Assembly (NCBI RefSeq): GCF_900090275.1 | Contig: NZ_LT607755.1 | Location: 5,146,001-5,210,000, forward strand | Source of the DNA: Micromonospora zamorensis | GTDB lineage: Bacteria > Actinomycetota > Actinomycetes > Mycobacteriales > Micromonosporaceae | DNA: 64,000 nt | Direction: 5' to 3' | In this document: piece after piece, positions 9,040 to 19,119 of the stretch | How the letters are laid out: every line of letters begins with the position of its first letter | Position numbering within the stretch: position 1 is the stretch's first letter | The notes under the pieces: generated by a model | Seen by the model: the letters and a program-made list of their open reading frames with translations, nothing else | Told to the model about the DNA's origin: nothing | The model's database searches: none | Translations under genes and position numbers: made by a program

Positions 9040-10008
9040 TCATCCTGCTGCTTCGGCGTAGCGGCGGGCGAGCCCCGCGAAGGCGGCCTTGAGCTCGGCG
9101 GGCCCGATCACCTCGATGTCGGCGTCGAATCTGCCGAGCGCGGCTGCGAGGCCGATCCAGGACCAGGAGCCCTGCACGAGCTTGCAGCGGTCGGGGCCGA
9201 GTTCTTCGACAAGCCCGTCGCGGGTGTACGTGGCGACGACGGCGGCGGGAAGGCCGAGGATGACCTCCCCCACGCAGGGCCACGCCGAGGTGTCGGTGGA
9301 ACCTCGGAAGCGGCCCGCGACGTACGTGGCCACGTCTCCCATGGGCAGTTGTCGTGGGGTGAAGCGTGGTCCGGTCGGGGTACGCGGGCTGACCCGGTCG
9401 CAGCGGAAGGTCCGCCAGTCGTCCCGGTCGAGGTCCCAGGCGACGAGATACCAGCGACCCTTCCAGGTGACGAGGTGGTGGGGCTCCACGCGGCGGGGCG
9501 GTGCGTCGGTGGCGGCGCTCGTCGAGGCGTAGTCGAAGCGCAGAACCTCGTGGGCGTGGACGGCCGCACCGATGGCTGTCAGCACTGTGCTGTCGACCGG
9601 GGTGTCCGGCCCGGTGGCGGGTTGTCCGACGGCGGTGACCTGGAGGGCGTCGATGCGGTGCCGCAGTCGGCTGGGCATGACCTGCCGCATGGTGTTCAGC
9701 GCTCGCGCCGCGCCCTCCTGGATGTCCGCCCCGGAGAGGGCTGCCACCTGGAGTGCGACGGCGATGGCGACGGCCTGATCGTCGTCGAACAGCAGGGGTG
9801 GCAGTTGGGCGCCGGCGTCGAGCCGGTACCCGCCGTCCGGCCCCTTGAAGGCTCTGATCGGGTAGCCGAGCTCGCGCAGCCGGTCGACGTCGCGTCGCAC
9901 CGTTCGCGGGCTCACGTCCAGCCTCTCGGCCAGGAGGCCCCCCGGCCAGTCACGCCGGGCCTGGAGGAGCGAGAGCAGCGACAGCAGTCTCGCGGAGGTC
10001 GTGGCCAT
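9040..10008 (-). CDS. WYL-domain transcriptional regulator (DeoR-type HTH)
   Basis: A 322-residue regulator. The N-terminal winged HTH (about residues 1-60) reads LSLLQARRDWPGGLLAERLDVSPRTVRRDVDRL. The WYL domain, with WKGRWYLVAWDL, lies near residues 180-200, followed by a WCX-type C-terminal extension. Such regulators usually bind a small ligand or nucleic acid. The frame stays open upstream, but the ATG at 10008 gives the normal family N-terminus MATTSARLLSLLSLL. It is divergent from the VOC gene at 10116, a common pairing in which the WYL protein controls its neighbour. Confidence 0.92.
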   Translation of the reverse strand: MATTSARLLSLLSLLQARRDWPGGLLAERLDVSPRTVRRDVDRLRELGYPIRAFKGPDGGYRLDAGAQLPPLLFDDDQAVAIAVALQVAALSGADIQEGAARALNTMRQVMPSRLRHRIDALQVTAVGQPATGPDTPVDSTVLTAIGAAVHAHEVLRFDYASTSAATDAPPRRVEPHHLVTWKGRWYLVAWDLDRDDWRTFRCDRVSPRTPTGPRFTPRQLPMGDVATYVAGRFRGSTDTSAWPCVGEVILGLPAAVVATYTRDGLVEELGPDRCKLVQGSWSWIGLAAALGRFDADIEVIGPAELKAAFAGLARRYAEAAG

Positions 10009-10115
10009 GCATCCGAGTCTGCCCCGGATAGCGGCCACAACCTGACCGCTACCCCTGCCATCGTCGGCGTTGCACCTGGGCACCAGCCACGGGTCATGTC
10101 ACACGAGGAGCAGCA

Positions 10116-10541
10116 ATGAGCATCAACACCGTCGCGCACATCAACCTTCGGGGCAACGCGCGGGCCGCCCTCGATTTCTACCGGGCCGTCTTCGGCGGGG
10201 ACCTCGTCGCGGTGACCTACGCCGACGCCCACAACGTGCAGAACCCGGACGAGGCCGACCAGGTCATGTGGGGTCAGGTCACGTCCGCCGAGGGCTTCCA
10301 GATCATGGCGTACGACGTGCCGTCGGCGCGGCCGTGGAGCCAGGGCGAGAGCCCGTTCTTCGTCTCGGTCCGGGGCAGCGACGCCGACGAGATCACCGGC
10401 TACTGGAAGAAGCTCAGCGAGGGCTCGACCGTCCTGGTCGACCTCGCGCCCGCCGGTTGGGCTCCCCTCTACGGCATGCTCACCGACCCGTTCGGCGTCA
10501 CCTGGGTGCTCGACGTCGCCGTCGAGCACAACCCCGCCTGA
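10116..10541 (+). CDS. VOC-superfamily protein, PhnB-like
   Basis: A 141-residue glyoxalase/PhnB-type protein with the repeated beta-alpha-beta-beta-beta fold. It starts MSINTVAHINLRGNARAALDFYRAVFGGDL and ends with LTDPFGVTWVLDV, both typical of the PhnB branch. The ribosome site GAGGAGCAGCA precedes ATG 10116. Members are mostly of unknown substrate; some bind small toxic molecules. The divergent WYL regulator 107 bp away is its likely controller. A perfect bidirectional hairpin follows the stop. Confidence 0.9.
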   Translation: MSINTVAHINLRGNARAALDFYRAVFGGDLVAVTYADAHNVQNPDEADQVMWGQVTSAEGFQIMAYDVPSARPWSQGESPFFVSVRGSDADEITGYWKKLSEGSTVLVDLAPAGWAPLYGMLTDPFGVTWVLDVAVEHNPA

Positions 10542-10552
10542 CCAGAAGGAGC

Positions 10553-10588
10553 GGCCCACCGCCGATCCGGGGAGATCGGCGGTGGGCC
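10553..10588. terminator. Bidirectional terminator between VOC and YhgE-like genes
   Basis: A perfect 15-bp stem (GGCCCACCGCCGATC and its complement) with a 6-nt loop lies between two convergent genes, 11 bp after one stop codon and 9 bp after the other. Confidence 0.85.
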
Positions 10589-10597
10589 CGGTGCCGC

Positions 10598-12733
10598 TCA
10601 GTGCGCTTCGGCCGGCACCAGCCTCAGGTGCGCCTCGGATGCCGTACCCGCGTCCGGGCCGCCGGAGTCCGAGCGGCGCTCGCGGCGTTTGAGCCACCGG
10701 TCGATCACGAGGTTTCCGACGAGCCCGACAGCGCCCCAGATGGCGATGACCAGCAGGTTCTGTCCGACGCCGACGCCGTCGAAGTACCGCAGCGATCGGG
10801 CGATGTCGACCGCCGCGGGCAGCGGCAGCACGTCCTGGAGAGGGCGGAACACCTCGGGGACCAGGTACACCGACATGCCACCTCCGGAGGCGGGTACGCC
10901 GGCCATCATGAGCACCACCATCATCGGGATGATTCCCGCCAGGCCGACGGTGCGGGTGAGCACTCCGGTGGCCAGGGAGACCGAGAAGATGGTCAGGGTG
11001 CCGTAGGCGATCGTCTCCAGGGCGTTGCCGCTGATCGCGCCGATGAGGACGTCGAAGAGGAACCACAGCCAGACGGACATGCCGATCGCCCAGCCGCCCA
11101 GCAGCGGCAGGAACTGGCGCAGGCGGCGCACGTGCGGGGCACCGCCACGCAGGACGGCCAGGAACAGGAAGCCGGCCATGATCCAGGACATGCCGACGTA
11201 CATGCTGTTGCTGCCGCCGGTGTCGGTCTCGCTCAGGGGTTGCACGTCGGTGAGCGTGAGCGGGAGGCCCTGGGCCGCGGTGATCGGCTGGAAGATCGCG
11301 CGGATCGCGGACTGCTGGCTGGCGTTCGCGGCGGACGCCGAGTACAGCGTCGCCGGGGTGTCCGGTGCCGACGGCAGGACGAAGGCGGCGACCACCTCGC
11401 GGGAGCGGATCTGCTCGGTGGCCTCATCCACGGTGCCGGCGACGGTGACGTCGAGGATGCCGTCAAGCTGTGCGTTGAGACCGGCAGCGGTCTGCTGAGC
11501 CTGCCCCGGGGCGGCGGCGACCACGACGACCGGGATGTCGTGCGGTTGCGGTTTGTGCATGGAGAACCCCATGGCGCCCACGACGACCACGAGGATGGCC
11601 AGCGGGAAGCCGGCCGCGGCCACGTACCGGAACCGCTTGGAGCGCGGCGGCCCGCCGGCCAGAGCGGGGGCCTTCGAGTCGGGGTCGCTGATCGGGGGGA
11701 CGCCGGGGATCATCTTCCCGCTCGCGCTGCGCTCCTTGAGCAGACAGAGCGCGAGGGCGGCCACGATCCACACGGCCAGGACGATCAGGTGGGTGCCCAG
11801 ACCGTTGCCGTCGAAGTACAGGACCGAGCGCAGTGCCTCACCGGCCGCCGGGAGCGGCAGCACGCCATGCAGGAACTGGAAGAACCCGGGCATGTTGTGC
11901 ACCGACAGGGCCAGGTTCGACGCGGGCATGCCGAACACGACCCAGAGCAGCATGCCGGGCAGCACCGCGAGGGGCCCGACCACCTTGGAGAGCAGCAGCT
12001 GGGCCAGGCCGACGGCCGCGGTGGCGAGCATGCCGACGCCGAGGAAGGTGAGGTAGTGACCCTCGACGGCACCCACGACGGGCCCGAGGATGAGCCAGAT
12101 GATCGAGCTGGTGAGCGCGGACCAGCCGGCCAGCACGGGCAGGAACCGTCGCAGCCGCAGCAGGTGAGGGACGCCCATCACCATGATGCTCAGTGGCACG
12201 TAACCGGCCAGCATCATGCCCATCGCGGCGAACAGGACCGCGATGCCGGCAGAGTCACCGGCGGGTAGCGGTGCGACGTCCTCGGTGGTGGTCTGCCAGC
12301 TGTTCTGGAAGGCCACGGGCGCAAGCAACTGCTGGACGGTGGCGTTCTGTGAGGCTCCGGCCGCCGAGGCGGTGAGGATGGTGGCGTTGGCGCCGCCCGC
12401 GGTGGGCAGGATGAGCGCGCCGGTGGCTTCCTGGTCGTGCAGCAGGTCGACCGCGTCGTCGCGGGTGGCCACCAGGGTGGCCTCGGTGCTGTCAGAGGCG
12501 TTGAGCCCGTCGACGACGGCCTGCGCCGTGGCGCCGCTGCCGACGACCGCGACCGGCATGTCCCGGGGGTGCGGTGAGTGCATGGTCGACATGTAGGTCG
12601 CGAACATCATGGTGACCATGAGGAACGGCATCACGAACAGTGCGACCATTCGGATGATCTGTTCCTTGCGGTCCGCGCCGGGCGGGCGGCCGTCCACCAC
12701 GTCGGCAGCCTCGATCACGGCTTCGGTATCCAT
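10598..12733 (-). CDS. YhgE/Pip-like ABC-2-type membrane protein with internal duplication
   Basis: A 711-residue polytopic membrane protein made of two similar halves. The first has an anchor near residues 28-48, an outer region starting HSPHPRDMPVAVVGSGATAQ, and a membrane bundle. The second half repeats this with HKPQPHDIPVVVVAAAPGQAQ near residue 385 and its own bundle. This resembles YhgE/Pip/DUF3533 proteins, which carry out ABC-2-like export or phage-infection functions. The ATG at 12733 is 123 bp from a divergent TetR gene, with an inverted repeat between them. Export of an amphipathic compound is plausible but unproven. Confidence 0.8.
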   Translation of the reverse strand: MDTEAVIEAADVVDGRPPGADRKEQIIRMVALFVMPFLMVTMMFATYMSTMHSPHPRDMPVAVVGSGATAQAVVDGLNASDSTEATLVATRDDAVDLLHDQEATGALILPTAGGANATILTASAAGASQNATVQQLLAPVAFQNSWQTTTEDVAPLPAGDSAGIAVLFAAMGMMLAGYVPLSIMVMGVPHLLRLRRFLPVLAGWSALTSSIIWLILGPVVGAVEGHYLTFLGVGMLATAAVGLAQLLLSKVVGPLAVLPGMLLWVVFGMPASNLALSVHNMPGFFQFLHGVLPLPAAGEALRSVLYFDGNGLGTHLIVLAVWIVAALALCLLKERSASGKMIPGVPPISDPDSKAPALAGGPPRSKRFRYVAAAGFPLAILVVVVGAMGFSMHKPQPHDIPVVVVAAAPGQAQQTAAGLNAQLDGILDVTVAGTVDEATEQIRSREVVAAFVLPSAPDTPATLYSASAANASQQSAIRAIFQPITAAQGLPLTLTDVQPLSETDTGGSNSMYVGMSWIMAGFLFLAVLRGGAPHVRRLRQFLPLLGGWAIGMSVWLWFLFDVLIGAISGNALETIAYGTLTIFSVSLATGVLTRTVGLAGIIPMMVVLMMAGVPASGGGMSVYLVPEVFRPLQDVLPLPAAVDIARSLRYFDGVGVGQNLLVIAIWGAVGLVGNLVIDRWLKRRERRSDSGGPDAGTASEAHLRLVPAEAH

Positions 12734-12749
12734 GCACGCTCCAGCTCAT

Positions 12750-12775
12750 GTTTGTACGCCAGTTGACTTACAAAC
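12750..12775. promoter_or_regulatory. Putative TetR operator between divergent genes
   Basis: The inverted repeat GTTTGTA and TACAAAC, separated by 12 nt, lies 17 bp upstream of the YhgE-like start, in the gap shared with the TetR gene. It is unusually AT-rich for this genome, which fits an operator overlapping a promoter. Confidence 0.55.
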
Positions 12776-12856
12776 TGTAGGCGGCGGATGCCGGGACCGG
12801 GAATCCGGCTAGGTTGACCTGAGTCACATGCGGGCGAGGACACGAGGGGGCCGGTC

Positions 12857-13483
12857 ATGAGGCGGTCCGAGGCGGCCCGCACCGCGCTGCTGAACGCGGC
12901 GGAGCGGCTGTTCGCCGAGTCGGGAGTCGCCGAGGTCTCCGACCGCAGGGTGGCCGAGGCGGCTGGCAACACCAACCACTCGGCGGTGCGCTACTACTTC
13001 GGCGGGCGCGAGGGCCTGCTCAAGGCGCTGATGGCCCGCCACGTGCACGAGGTGGCGCAGGCACGCGTCGGCATGCCCCCGATCGACGACTCCGTCCTCG
13101 GCGACATCCGCGGTCTCGTGGAGCCGAGCATGCGGGTCCTCGACCAGCTACCGCGCCCGAGCTGGCGGGCCCGGTTCCTGGAACACATGCTGCACAACCC
13201 CGCCACCTTGCCGATCGTGCGGGAAGCCCAGGACACCACGCCACAGGCACTGGAGCTGCGCGAGTCACTGGCCGCGCGGCTACGGCACCTCGACCCGGAG
13301 GTGGTCGCCGGCCGGGCGCTCCTGATCACCCGCATCGTCAGCACCGCGACGGCCGAGGTCGAGGCACGCGCCGAACGCAACGGCGAAGACCCCCGATGGC
13401 CCGAGGTCGGCGACTTCCTCGTCGACGCCATCACCGGAATGCTCAGCGCCCCCATCAGCCGGCCACGCCGAGCGGAGAGCTGA
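12857..13483 (+). CDS. TetR-family regulator
   Basis: A 208-residue regulator with an N-terminal TetR HTH: ARTALLNAAERLFAESG, then VSDRRVAEAAGNTNHSAVRYYF and GGREGLLKALM. The C-terminal ligand domain resembles TetR_C groups with a QLPRPSWRARFLEHML segment. It is divergent from the YhgE-like exporter gene and therefore its probable local repressor. The ATG at 12857 gives a compact N-terminus. It converges on the UvrA-like gene with only 8 bp between stop codons. Confidence 0.92.
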   Translation: MRRSEAARTALLNAAERLFAESGVAEVSDRRVAEAAGNTNHSAVRYYFGGREGLLKALMARHVHEVAQARVGMPPIDDSVLGDIRGLVEPSMRVLDQLPRPSWRARFLEHMLHNPATLPIVREAQDTTPQALELRESLAARLRHLDPEVVAGRALLITRIVSTATAEVEARAERNGEDPRWPEVGDFLVDAITGMLSAPISRPRRAES

Positions 13484-13491
13484 TCGCCGGC

Positions 13492-15873
<2,382 letters not shown>

Positions 15874-15901
15874 CGTGTCTCCATCTGTCGGGCGGGACGA
15901 C

Positions 15902-16312
15902 TCAGCGCACTTCCTGGATGCGGATCATATTGCCGGCGGGGTCCCGGAAGGCGCAGTCGCGTACGCCGTACGGCTGCTCGGTCGGCTCCTGGACGACCTC
16001 GGCGTCGCTTGCCTCCAGCTTCGCGAACGTGGCGTCCAGATCGGTGGTGGCGAGGTTGACACCGAAGTAGCTGCCCTTGGCCATCAGCTCAAGGATGGTC
16101 TGCCGCTCGGCGTCGGTGATGCCCGGGTTGGCGGTCGGAGGGTGCAGGACGATGGCTGTGCTGGGCTGGCCGACCGGCCCGACCGTGATCCAGCGCATCC
16201 CCTCGTAACCGACGTCGAGGCGGACCTCGAAGCCGAGGATGTCGCGGTAGAAGGCCAGGGAGGCGTCCGGATCGGTGTGCGGGAGGAAGCTGGAGTGAAT
16301 GGTGATGTCCAT
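15902..16312 (-). CDS. VOC-superfamily glyoxalase-like protein
   Basis: A 136-residue VOC protein. It begins MDITIHSSFLPHTDPDASLAFYRDILGFEV and ends with FRDPAGNMIRIQEVR, matching the glyoxalase/bleomycin-resistance fold with paired modules. The open frame continues far upstream, but the family start is the ATG at 16312, 5 bp after the AraC stop. The gene sits between the AraC regulator and the UvrA-like ATPase, suggesting a stress or drug-response cassette. The substrate is unknown. Confidence 0.92.
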   Translation of the reverse strand: MDITIHSSFLPHTDPDASLAFYRDILGFEVRLDVGYEGMRWITVGPVGQPSTAIVLHPPTANPGITDAERQTILELMAKGSYFGVNLATTDLDATFAKLEASDAEVVQEPTEQPYGVRDCAFRDPAGNMIRIQEVR

Positions 16313-16317
16313 GGCCG

Positions 16318-16797
16318 TCACGCTAGTTGCGGCTCCGCGACCCGCGCTTCTCGATTCCTGATCGGTCTGGTCACCTGCTTCGCCACGCACGACGGCATCC
16401 CCGCCGTCGCCTGCGCCGCCTGACGGCGGTAGACGCTGGGCGGCACGCCGACCAGCTCGGTGAAACGGGTGCTGAAGGTGCCCAGCGACGAACAGCCCAC
16501 CGCGAAACAGACATCGGTGACGCTCAGGTCGCCACGACGCAGCAGCGCCATGGCCCGCTCGATCCGTCGTGTCATGAGGTAGCTGTATGGGGACTCGCCA
16601 TAGGCGAGCCGGAACTCGCGGCTGAGGTGCCCCGCCGACATGTGCGCGCCACGCGCGAGCGCCTCGACGTCCAGCGGTTGCGCGTACTCCCGGTCGATCC
16701 GGTCGCGGACCCGGCGCAGCCGCGCCAGGTCGCCCAGTCGCTGGGTCGCGTCGGGTTTGCTGCTCACCTGGAAAATCGTGCCACAACCCACCGACAT
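16318..16797 (-). CDS. AraC-family regulator
   Basis: A 159-residue single-domain AraC protein with both HTH motifs. DVEALARGAHMSAGHLSREF and LSVTDVCFAVGCSSLGTFSTRF are followed by the end motif VGVPPSVYRR. There is no separate ligand-binding domain, so it may act like a small SoxS/MarA-type activator. It overlaps nothing and is followed 5 bp later by the VOC gene, which it probably controls along with the UvrA-like gene. The start MSVGCGTIF is the longest reasonable one. Confidence 0.9.
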   Translation of the reverse strand: MSVGCGTIFQVSSKPDATQRLGDLARLRRVRDRIDREYAQPLDVEALARGAHMSAGHLSREFRLAYGESPYSYLMTRRIERAMALLRRGDLSVTDVCFAVGCSSLGTFSTRFTELVGVPPSVYRRQAAQATAGMPSCVAKQVTRPIRNREARVAEPQLA

Positions 16798-16838
16798 TCA
16801 GCCGGTCGCCGGGCGCGAGCGAGGGCCGGCGAGCCTGG

Positions 16839-17798
16839 TCAGCCGGCCTCGCGGCGGGCACGGGCCCGGCGCTTCCCCTCGTGCATGGCCTGCACCCGGG
16901 CCACCGGGATGGTCCGGCCCTCGGCGACCAGGTCGGCGGGGAGCGGCTGCGGGGCCGGCATCAGCGCGGCCCAGGGATCGCCGTCGGCGACCAGCGACGG
17001 CACCGTCCGGATGGTGAAGTCGGCGGGGGTCACCTCGGTCAGGTCGGCCCAGTCGACAGGGAAGGAGACCGGCATCCCGGGGCGCAGTCGAGGGCTGTAC
17101 GCGGCGGCCACGGTGGCCCCGCCCGCGCGGGTGGCGTCCACGAAGACCCGGCCACCCCGGTCCTCCTTGATGTACGCCGTGGTCGCCAGCGCCGGGTCGA
17201 GCCGCTCGGCGCGGACGGCGAGCGCCCGGGTGGCGGCGGCCAACTCCTCCGCCGTGGGTTCGTCGGCCACCGGGACGAACACGTGCACGCCCTTGGCCCC
17301 GCTGGTCTTGACGGCGCCGGCGAGGCCGGAGTCGGCCAGCGCTTGGCGGACCAGCAGGGCGGCGGCGACCGCCGCGCGGAACCCGTCGCCCTCCGGCGGG
17401 TCCAGGTCGAGCACCAGGTGGGTCGGGCGGTGCGGGTCCGCCGCGGTGGCCAGCGTCGGGTGGTACTCCACCGCCCGCTGGTTGGCGAACCAGAGCAGGG
17501 TACGGCGGTCGTCGCAGAGGGCGTACGAGATCTCCCGGTGCGACGCCTCCGCCCAGACCGGCACCCGGCGGACCCAGTCCGGCGTGTAGCGGGGAAGGTT
17601 CTTCTGCATGAACGGTGGCTGGCCGGGGCGGACCCTGATCACCGACAGCGGGCGGCCCCGCAGTTGCGCGAGGATCGGGTCGTGGACCGCGTCGAGGTAG
17701 TCGACCAGGTCGCGCTTTGTCGCGTCGTCGCGGTCGGACAACGGCTGGTCCAGGTTGGTCAGGGCCACGCCGTCCCGGGTCTCGTCAGCCTCGCTCAC
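16839..17798 (-). CDS. Stand-alone LigD-type DNA polymerase/primase domain protein
   Basis: A 319-residue protein matching the polymerase (primase-like) domain of bacterial NHEJ LigD. It has GQPPFMQKNLPRYTPDWV, the metal-binding HLVLDLDPPEGDGF with catalytic aspartates, TSGAKGVHVFVPV, and VFVDATRAGGATVAAAYSPR. The GTG at 17798 has a GGAGGG ribosome site, while longer upstream frames run into unrelated sequence. It would extend or fill ends with ribonucleotides during break repair. No ku or ligase gene is adjacent; actinobacteria often carry separated LigD parts. Confidence 0.92.
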   Translation of the reverse strand: MSEADETRDGVALTNLDQPLSDRDDATKRDLVDYLDAVHDPILAQLRGRPLSVIRVRPGQPPFMQKNLPRYTPDWVRRVPVWAEASHREISYALCDDRRTLLWFANQRAVEYHPTLATAADPHRPTHLVLDLDPPEGDGFRAAVAAALLVRQALADSGLAGAVKTSGAKGVHVFVPVADEPTAEELAAATRALAVRAERLDPALATTAYIKEDRGGRVFVDATRAGGATVAAAYSPRLRPGMPVSFPVDWADLTEVTPADFTIRTVPSLVADGDPWAALMPAPQPLPADLVAEGRTIPVARVQAMHEGKRRARARREAG

Positions 17799-17821
17799 CC
17801 GACCACCCTCCCGGCCTGAGT

Positions 17822-17966
17822 GCCGTCGGTCAACCGGACGTGCCGATCGGTTTCGGCGGGCCGGGTACCAGGCAACCTGCTCAGCGCCACCAGCAACCGC
17901 CGGCCATCCCGAAGACCAGCATCGCCGGGAACACGTCGACGAGGTAGGCGCCGTCGGTGGGCAGCC
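17822..17966 (-). pseudogene. Decayed 3' fragment of an MFS transporter gene
   Basis: Two blocks match the intact MFS gene at 19120-20604. Bases 17822-17840 (GCCGTCGGTCAACCGGACG) are identical to 19112-19130 and include the MFS stop codon. Bases 17901-17966 match 19491-19556 at about 54 of 66 positions and encode LPTDGAYLVDVFPAMLVFGM, against LPADGGYAVDVLPAMLVFGV in the intact gene. Most of the sequence between the blocks is missing, and a 10-nt deletion breaks the C-terminal frame. It is a remnant of a diverged paralog, now located just upstream of the GNAT gene. Confidence 0.7.
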
Positions 17967-18014
17967 AGCAAGAAATGCCTTGCTCTGCCATTTCGATTTG
18001 TGATCATGTGCCCG

Positions 18015-18953
18015 ATGAAATTCTTTCCCGCTACTGCGGACTCCACCGCCCTGGACCGTGCCGCCGCGTACCCGGCCGACGGTCCCATCACCGCCCTGAC
18101 CGCTGAGAAGATCCGCGAGGAGCTCGGTGCCAACCAGTTCCGCCCGGAATGGGTCTGGCTTGCCGAGGACGAGAACGGGTACATCCTTGGCCGTGCACTC
18201 TGGTGGGGTCGTGCCGACAGCGAGCGCCCCATAGCGCTCGATTGCCTCCAGGTCCGTTCCACCGTTGGCGATCCGGTCGCCGTCGCCACCAGGCTCCTTG
18301 ACGCCGCGCATGCCGCCTTCGGCGCGCGGCCGCTGTACAACCTCTCCCTCCCAACGGACTGGAGCAGCCGACCGGAACTGAGCGAGGCAGTGGCCTGGCG
18401 TCGCGAGGCGGGCCTGCGCGCAGGGCTGAGCCGGGAGATTCAGCGCCTGCACTACGAGTGGACTCCGGCGGCGGGACTGCCCGGGGCCGGCGGTCGGCTG
18501 ACGTTCCGCGAGGGCAGCGACGAGGAGTTCCTGGAGGCCTTCGTGCGGGTGTCGGGCGACAGCCTCGACGAGGCCACCCGTGACGAGCTGCGCAGAAAGA
18601 GCGCCAGGCAGCTGGCCGAGGAGGACATGAAGTTCTACCTCGACTGCCCGGGTGAGCGCTCCTGGTGGAGGCTTGCGGAGCTGCCCGATGGCACTCTCGC
18701 CGGCCTGGCCGTCCCGTCAGCGACCCCGTACAACCGCAACGTCGGGTATCTCGGTGTCGTACCCGAGCAGCGCGGCAAGGGACTGATCGACGAGATCCTC
18801 GCCGAGATCACCCGCTTCCACGCGACCGAACGCGCCGAGCGCATCACCGCGACCACGGACACTACGAACATCCCGATGGCCGCCGCCTTCGACCGCGCCA
18901 ACTACGAGGTGACGGAGATCCGTATGGTTCTGGAGGCTTCGGGGGCCGCATGA
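18015..18953 (+). CDS. GNAT-family N-acetyltransferase
   Basis: A 312-residue protein. The C-terminal third carries a GNAT core: GYLGVVPEQRGKGLIDEILAEI supplies the acetyl-CoA motif A (Q/RxxGxG/A) and TTDTTNIPMAAAFDRANY follows as motif B. The N-terminal half looks like a second, degenerate GNAT-like unit (WVWLAEDENGYILGRALWWG). Starts at ATG 18006 or 18015 are both possible and neither has a clear ribosome site. It is flanked by MFS-derived sequences on both sides and by AT-richer DNA, which suggests it arrived by insertion. The substrate is unknown. Confidence 0.82.
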   Translation: MKFFPATADSTALDRAAAYPADGPITALTAEKIREELGANQFRPEWVWLAEDENGYILGRALWWGRADSERPIALDCLQVRSTVGDPVAVATRLLDAAHAAFGARPLYNLSLPTDWSSRPELSEAVAWRREAGLRAGLSREIQRLHYEWTPAAGLPGAGGRLTFREGSDEEFLEAFVRVSGDSLDEATRDELRRKSARQLAEEDMKFYLDCPGERSWWRLAELPDGTLAGLAVPSATPYNRNVGYLGVVPEQRGKGLIDEILAEITRFHATERAERITATTDTTNIPMAAAFDRANYEVTEIRMVLEASGAA

Positions 18954-19119
18954 CGTGCCGACGGGAACGGCGTTCCACCACCACGAGCCGCAATTCGTCA
19001 TTAGCCCCGTCAGCGGCAGGACAGGGGATGACGCCGCCGGTGTCGTCCCCCTGCCTGGGTCGTCCCAGGCGGCAGCCGAGGCGTTGCTGGACGTGTTCAA
19101 CTCGCGGCGGCGCCGTCGG
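18954..19119. other. Gap between GNAT and MFS genes, with a possible gene fragment
   Basis: A short frame opens at GTG 18955 just after the GNAT stop and reads VPTGTAFHHHEPQFVISPVS. It shows fairly coding-like third-position GC until about 19110, where it runs into the MFS tail repeat. I do not recognise it. It may be the start of a gene cut off by the MFS sequence, or chance. Confidence 0.3.

Noticed and set aside
17799..18452. N-terminal extension of the LigD polymerase-like protein
   Set aside because: It crosses the MFS remnant and runs opposite the GNAT gene; the GTG at 17798 has a GGAGGG site.
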